A stretch of 64,000 nucleotides of DNA from Myxococcales bacterium (GTDB lineage Bacteria > Myxococcota_A > UBA9160 > UBA4427), in NCBI GenBank assembly GCA_012960035.1, contig DUBZ01000041.1:43754-107753 (forward strand), given 5' to 3'. Under the pieces are notes generated by a model. That model saw only the letters and a program-made list of their open reading frames with translations. It made no database searches and was not told the origin of the DNA. The position numbers and the translations under genes were made by a program. Numbering within the stretch: position 1 is the first letter of the stretch; every line of letters starts with the position of its first letter. This document shows positions 60,300-64,000 of this stretch, piece after piece.

Positions 60300-62954
60300 G
60301 TGAGCGAGTCGAGTCCCGAAAAACCGAAGACAACGTATCGCCACGACTACACCCCCCCCGACTACTGGATCGACACGGTCGATCTAGACTTTGTGCTCGA
60401 CGAAGACTGCACCCGAGTGCGCAGCACGTTGTCTGTGCGGCGCAACGACAGCTTGCAGGGTGACCCGCCGCCCTTTGTCTTGAACGGCGAAGACCTCAGT
60501 CTCGAAAGCGTGTCGGTCGACGGTCGTCGTCTCGAGCCAAAAGAATACGATAACAACGAAGAGACGTTGAAAGTCTTCTCGGTACCGGCAAGCTTCACCT
60601 TCGAAACCGTGATCACAACCAAACCCGCCGCCAACACGGCGCTTTCGGGTTTGTATTGCACGGGCGGCTTGTTCTGTACCCAATGCGAGGCGATGGGGTT
60701 TCGTCGCATTACCTATTTCCCCGATCGTCCAGACATCATGTCGCGCTATTCGACCACGATCACCGCGCACAACACACGTTACCCGGTTCTGCTTTCCAAC
60801 GGAAACCTCGTCGCGGAAGAAACGCTCGACGACGGGCGCAGGCGCGTGCGATGGGAAGATCCCTTCCCGAAGCCGAGCTATCTGTTCGCATTGGTGGGGG
60901 GCGATCTGCGATGTCATGCCGGCACGTTCACGACGTGTTCTGGGCGTGAGGTGAAACTCGAAATTTGGGTCGAGCCCGAAAATATTGACATGTGCGAGCA
61001 CGCTCTCGTCTCGCTCGGCAATGCGATGAAGTGGGACGAAGAACGGTTTGGCCGGGAATACGACCTCGACATCTACATGGTCGTCGCGGTGAATGATTTC
61101 AATATGGGCGCCATGGAAAACAAGGGCCTCAACGTCTTCAATGCGAAGTACGTGCTTGCAAAGCCCGAGACCGCGACCGACGACGATTGCCTGGGGATCG
61201 AGGCCGTGATCGGCCACGAATACTTTCACAATTGGACGGGCAATCGCGTGACCTGCCGTGACTGGTTCCAGCTCACCTTGAAGGAAGGGCTCACCGTTTT
61301 CCGTGATCAAGAATTTACGGCGGACATGACGTCCGAATCCGTCAAGCGGATCGACGACGTCAAGGCACTTCGTGCGGCGCAGTTCGCGGAAGATGCTGGG
61401 CCGATGAAGCACCCGATTCGCCCCGATTCCTATATTTCGATGGATAACTTCTATACGGCCACCGTTTACAGCAAGGGTGCCGAAGTGATTCGCATGCTCA
61501 ATACGCTGCTCGGCGTCGAGGGCTTCCGAAAGGGGATGGATCTCTACTTCGAACGCCACGACGGGCAGGCGGTCACCTGCGATGATTTCGTCGCCGCGCT
61601 CTCGAAAGCAAACGACGAAGATCTGGAAGCCTTCATGGGTTGGTACGCGCAACCGGGGACACCGGAGGTCGAGGCGATCGGGACATACGACGCTGCGGCA
61701 AAGACCTACACATTGACGTTGACCCAGGGAAATGCGGCAGCAAAGGGCGACGCGGCGCCTCTCCACATTCCAGTCTTGGTGGGGTTGTTGGGGCGCGACG
61801 GTAGCGATCTGTCCCTCGATGTCGGTACCGAAAACACCCGCATGCGAGGCTCAAGCGCCGTTCTGGAACTGAAAGAAACGTCGCAGGAGTTTGTGTTTCG
61901 TGGCGTTGCCGAGGCACCGGTCCCGTCGGTGCTGCGCCAGTTTTCGGCACCGGTTCGGTTGCGCATGGAAAGGTCAAGGGATGAGCTTGCGTTCTTGATG
62001 TCGCATGACAGCGATTCGTTTTCGCGTTGGGACGCAGGGCAGGAACTCGCCATGGGGCTGTTGCTCGACGCCGCGGTGGATGCCGCGGCAGGGCGCCCGT
62101 TGTTGTTGGACCCCTTGTTGCGAGAAGGCTTTGGAAAGATTCTCGTTGATCCTCGGCTCGATCATTCGCTCCGATCCCTCGCCCTGATCTTGCCCGGCGA
62201 AAAAGTGCTGGGCCAGGAAATGGACGTGATCGACGTGGACGCGTTGCACACCGCGCGCGAGTTTACCCTGCGCGCCCTTGCCGAAGCCCATCGCGAACCC
62301 CTGATGTCGCTCTATCGCTCACTCGCATCGCCGCGGCCATACAGCAACGACGCGACCTCGATCGCAGAGCGGCGCATCAAGAACACGGTGCTTGCGTATC
62401 TCGCCTGTCTCAAAGACGATGAAGTGACTTTGCTGGTTCGCGCTCAGTTTGATCAGGCCACGAACATGACGGATTCGCAGAGCGCCCTCATGCTTCTCGT
62501 CGATCTCGGCGGTGACGCGTGTGAGCAGGCCTTGTCGGCGTTCCATGAACGTTGGCGCAGGGACCCCCTGGTGCTCGACAAATGGTTTTCCGTGCAGGCA
62601 ATGGGGAAGCGACCGGAGACCCTCGACCAGGTGATCGCGCTTTCGCGCCATCCCGACTTCAGTACGAAGAACCCGAACCGTATTCGGTCCCTCGTCGGGA
62701 TGTTTTGCGCCGCGAATCAAGTGCGGTTTCACGACCGAAGCGGCCGCGGTTACGCCTTCCTTGCGGATATTGTGCTCGACCTTGATGAGATGAACCCGCA
62801 GATTGCAGCCCGGATGGTTTCCCAGTTCAATCAATGGAAGCGCTTCGATCCGGCGCGGAGAGAACTGATGCAGGGGGAGTTGCAGCGCATTGCTTCCCAA
62901 GCGTCGCTATCGAAGGACGTGTTCGAGATCGTGGAGCGTGCACTCTCGGCCTGA
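60300..62954 (+). CDS. pepN: Aminopeptidase N (M1 family)
   Basis: 884 aa from the GTG at 60300, a few bases behind AGGAGGG; the GTG at 60270 is an alternative. Like E. coli PepN it has an N-terminal beta domain, the GAMEN exopeptidase motif (FNMGAMENKGLN), and the zinc site HEYFHNW with a second Glu in LKEGLTVFRDQEF. TVYSKGAEVIRML follows. The C-terminal part is an Ig-like strand set and the large alpha-helical domain. It removes N-terminal residues from peptides in the cytoplasm. Confidence 0.97.
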   Translation: MSESSPEKPKTTYRHDYTPPDYWIDTVDLDFVLDEDCTRVRSTLSVRRNDSLQGDPPPFVLNGEDLSLESVSVDGRRLEPKEYDNNEETLKVFSVPASFTFETVITTKPAANTALSGLYCTGGLFCTQCEAMGFRRITYFPDRPDIMSRYSTTITAHNTRYPVLLSNGNLVAEETLDDGRRRVRWEDPFPKPSYLFALVGGDLRCHAGTFTTCSGREVKLEIWVEPENIDMCEHALVSLGNAMKWDEERFGREYDLDIYMVVAVNDFNMGAMENKGLNVFNAKYVLAKPETATDDDCLGIEAVIGHEYFHNWTGNRVTCRDWFQLTLKEGLTVFRDQEFTADMTSESVKRIDDVKALRAAQFAEDAGPMKHPIRPDSYISMDNFYTATVYSKGAEVIRMLNTLLGVEGFRKGMDLYFERHDGQAVTCDDFVAALSKANDEDLEAFMGWYAQPGTPEVEAIGTYDAAAKTYTLTLTQGNAAAKGDAAPLHIPVLVGLLGRDGSDLSLDVGTENTRMRGSSAVLELKETSQEFVFRGVAEAPVPSVLRQFSAPVRLRMERSRDELAFLMSHDSDSFSRWDAGQELAMGLLLDAAVDAAAGRPLLLDPLLREGFGKILVDPRLDHSLRSLALILPGEKVLGQEMDVIDVDALHTAREFTLRALAEAHREPLMSLYRSLASPRPYSNDATSIAERRIKNTVLAYLACLKDDEVTLLVRAQFDQATNMTDSQSALMLLVDLGGDACEQALSAFHERWRRDPLVLDKWFSVQAMGKRPETLDQVIALSRHPDFSTKNPNRIRSLVGMFCAANQVRFHDRSGRGYAFLADIVLDLDEMNPQIAARMVSQFNQWKRFDPARRELMQGELQRIASQASLSKDVFEIVERALSA

Positions 62955-62968
62955 TAAAATGAGATCGT

Positions 62969-64000
62969 TTAGTCGAATGCGTGTTCGGCTGTCTCGAGTT
63001 CGAGGCAGATCTGCGCGAATGGGTGTTTCGGATCGGCAACGTCGACATCGATGAACGATGCCCGGGCGAGCGCGCTGCGGATCGGGATGTCGGGGAAAAC
63101 GTCATCGCGAACCGCGTGAATGAATTTGAGTGTCGCGAGAGCGTCAAAGTTTTCGTTGAGGGAGCGAGCACGATCTCCCTTCCGAGAAAGGAGTTTTCGC
63201 GACGCTTCTAACGCGCCCAACCGATCAAGGATGGCACGCAGCGGGTCGAGTTCGATCCCTGTGTGGATCGCGGCGACCTCAAGGTGGTGGTCGATCGATT
63301 GCTCGGGTTGGCTAGCGGACTTCGCGAGGGCTGAGATCCATGTCGCGAGCCAACGAAAGCAGCGTGGGTCGTATACGCGAAGGTCTTCCTCTCGCCCGCG
63401 GCTCTGCATCATGGCGCGACCGGTCCCAAACGGAACTCGCTCAGATTCTCGGCCGCTGAGCAAGATTGCTTCACCTCGCCGTGGAATGATCGCGCCGACC
63501 TTTGCGAGTTTCGCCAGGAGATGAAAGTCTTCGGCGGCGACACGTTTCGGAAACCCGCGCACCGCCGCGTAGGCGTCGGCGTGTAGGGCGATGGTGCTTC
63601 CGATCGTGTGGAAGGCGTAGGGCGAACCGGCGTAGCGCAAGCCGAGTACCCGGTAGCGAAGAAACACTTCGTATTGGTCGATGGCGTTGCCTAAGCCGTC
63701 CGCACCTTGTCGGGTATGGGTGAAGTCATAGACGAGCGCGGCGGGGAAGGGGGGCTGGCCTGCGGCCTCGGTGCGATCGAAATAGTCCACGGGTAGGGAG
63801 ACGTCTGCGTCGGTGCAGTGAATCCATGGAGACCGAAGGACTCCCGCCGCAAAGAGTGCCGTCGCCAAGTCAGCGCCGATCTTTCGCGCCAGGCCCACGC
63901 CTTGTTTTGCTGGCAAGCATCGGGCGGACTGGGTTCGATCAATCAGAACCAAGTCGTTGTGTGTACCGGAGAGAAACGTGCCGGCATCGCTGAGTTCAAG
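62969..64000 (-). CDS. Glycosyltransferase-like protein, 5' end cut by window edge
   Basis: At least 343 aa; the frame is open to the last base of the window, so the N-terminus is missing. The visible part has ARKIGADLATALFAAG and WIHCTDADVSLPVDYF, where DAD is a DxD-type metal site. IGSTIALHADAYAAVRGFP and AAEDFHLLAKLAKVGAI follow, which fits family-2 glycosyltransferases (acceptor-side E-D). The C-terminal 120 residues are helical and not typical. Donor and acceptor unknown. Convergent with pepN. Confidence 0.78.
   Translation of the reverse strand, partial: LELSDAGTFLSGTHNDLVLIDRTQSARCLPAKQGVGLARKIGADLATALFAAGVLRSPWIHCTDADVSLPVDYFDRTEAAGQPPFPAALVYDFTHTRQGADGLGNAIDQYEVFLRYRVLGLRYAGSPYAFHTIGSTIALHADAYAAVRGFPKRVAAEDFHLLAKLAKVGAIIPRRGEAILLSGRESERVPFGTGRAMMQSRGREEDLRVYDPRCFRWLATWISALAKSASQPEQSIDHHLEVAAIHTGIELDPLRAILDRLGALEASRKLLSRKGDRARSLNENFDALATLKFIHAVRDDVFPDIPIRSALARASFIDVDVADPKHPFAQICLELETAEHAFD

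Noticed and set aside
60384-61766. 460-aa minus-strand ORF opposite pepN
   Set aside because: Antisense shadow of a well-conserved aminopeptidase with zinc and GAMEN motifs; no domain seen in the minus frame.
1-64000. tRNA, rRNA, CRISPR arrays, phage or complete insertion sequences
   Set aside because: No cloverleaf-like spacer, repeat-spacer array, integrase or complete transposase was seen by eye; a tRNAscan/Infernal run would be decisive for small RNAs.

Overview
The window is a G+C-rich, gene-dense chromosomal segment from a bacterium with a Gram-negative envelope. It carries AsmA, beta-barrel and TonB-receptor sequences, lipoprotein lipoboxes and a large multihaem cytochrome. The gene mix suggests a proteobacterial or 'deltaproteobacterial' lineage such as uncultured Myxococcota or Binatota-like bacteria. 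That mix includes two F420-type LLM oxidoreductases, paired acyl-CoA dehydrogenases, two AMP-forming acyl-CoA ligases, a thiolase-like/DUF35 pair, DUF3604, a Mrp-type antiporter and a carotenoid oxygenase. The placement is inference only; no rRNA is present. I recognised no tRNA, CRISPR array, prophage or intact insertion sequence. GTG and TTG starts are common.

Layout. 0.1-3.1 kb: an AsmA-like envelope protein (G11 tract in its leader, poly-lysine tail) and a YdbL/DUF1318-like secreted protein, separated by about 670 bp of apparently decayed DNA. 3.2-5.7 kb: two adjacent acyl-CoA dehydrogenases that look like the two halves of a heteromeric enzyme. 5.7-9.9 kb: a sulfatase-fold lipoprotein with Thr in the nucleophile position, a large membrane protein and an outer-membrane barrel. 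10-12.4 kb: TetR regulator with a palindromic operator candidate, and an acyl-CoA ligase. 12.7-16.9 kb: HupE/UreJ-like protein, MsrA, a GT-C-like membrane protein and a lysoplasmalogenase. 16.9-20.4 kb: an internally deleted TonB-receptor relic, LLM oxidoreductase, enoyl-CoA hydratase family protein and a sirtuin.

20.7-28.1 kb: one long operon for a Mrp/Mbh-like cation/proton antiporter. Order is E-F-G-(MbhD/E)-B-C-D-D-small protein-D, with MrpA split into separate genes and an unnamed 92-aa membrane protein between antiporter subunits. A PlsC-like acyltransferase follows. 29.6-31.9 kb: a fructosamine-kinase/LMW-phosphatase pair (probable protein deglycation) divergent from a SpoU rRNA methyltransferase. 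32-33.5 kb: a membrane protein, then a DUF2277 start fused to a decayed GST gene. 33.6-35.7 kb: DUF3604 lipoprotein. 35.8-41.6 kb: translation genes pheS-pheT-trmL (minus) and divergent glnS (plus), with a carotenoid oxygenase just behind glnS.

43-47.9 kb: GST, an eight-CXXCH cytochrome with a four-TM neighbour, a dead GT-C-like gene and a secreted protein with a pseudopilin-like C-terminus. 47.9-53.3 kb: second SpoU methyltransferase, second LLM oxidoreductase, and the operon acyl-CoA ligase / Cys-less thiolase-like protein / DUF35, which resembles steroid side-chain retro-aldolase systems. Together with the dehydrogenase pair and crotonase this points to catabolism of branched or polycyclic acyl-CoAs. 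53.4-58.3 kb: SGNH hydrolase, TMTC-like GT-C protein, Nudix hydrolase and GDP-mannose 4,6-dehydratase, probably cell-surface glycan work. 58.3-64 kb: methyltransferase, dCMP-deaminase-family protein, small lipoprotein, aminopeptidase N and a glycosyltransferase cut by the window end.

Most notable items: the split-Mrp operon with its small protein, the Cys-less thiolase/DUF35 pair, the deglycation pair, the Thr-type sulfatase homologue, and four independent gene relics (mini-TonB receptor, DUF2277-GST chimera, amber-interrupted GT-C gene, fragments at 2 kb).
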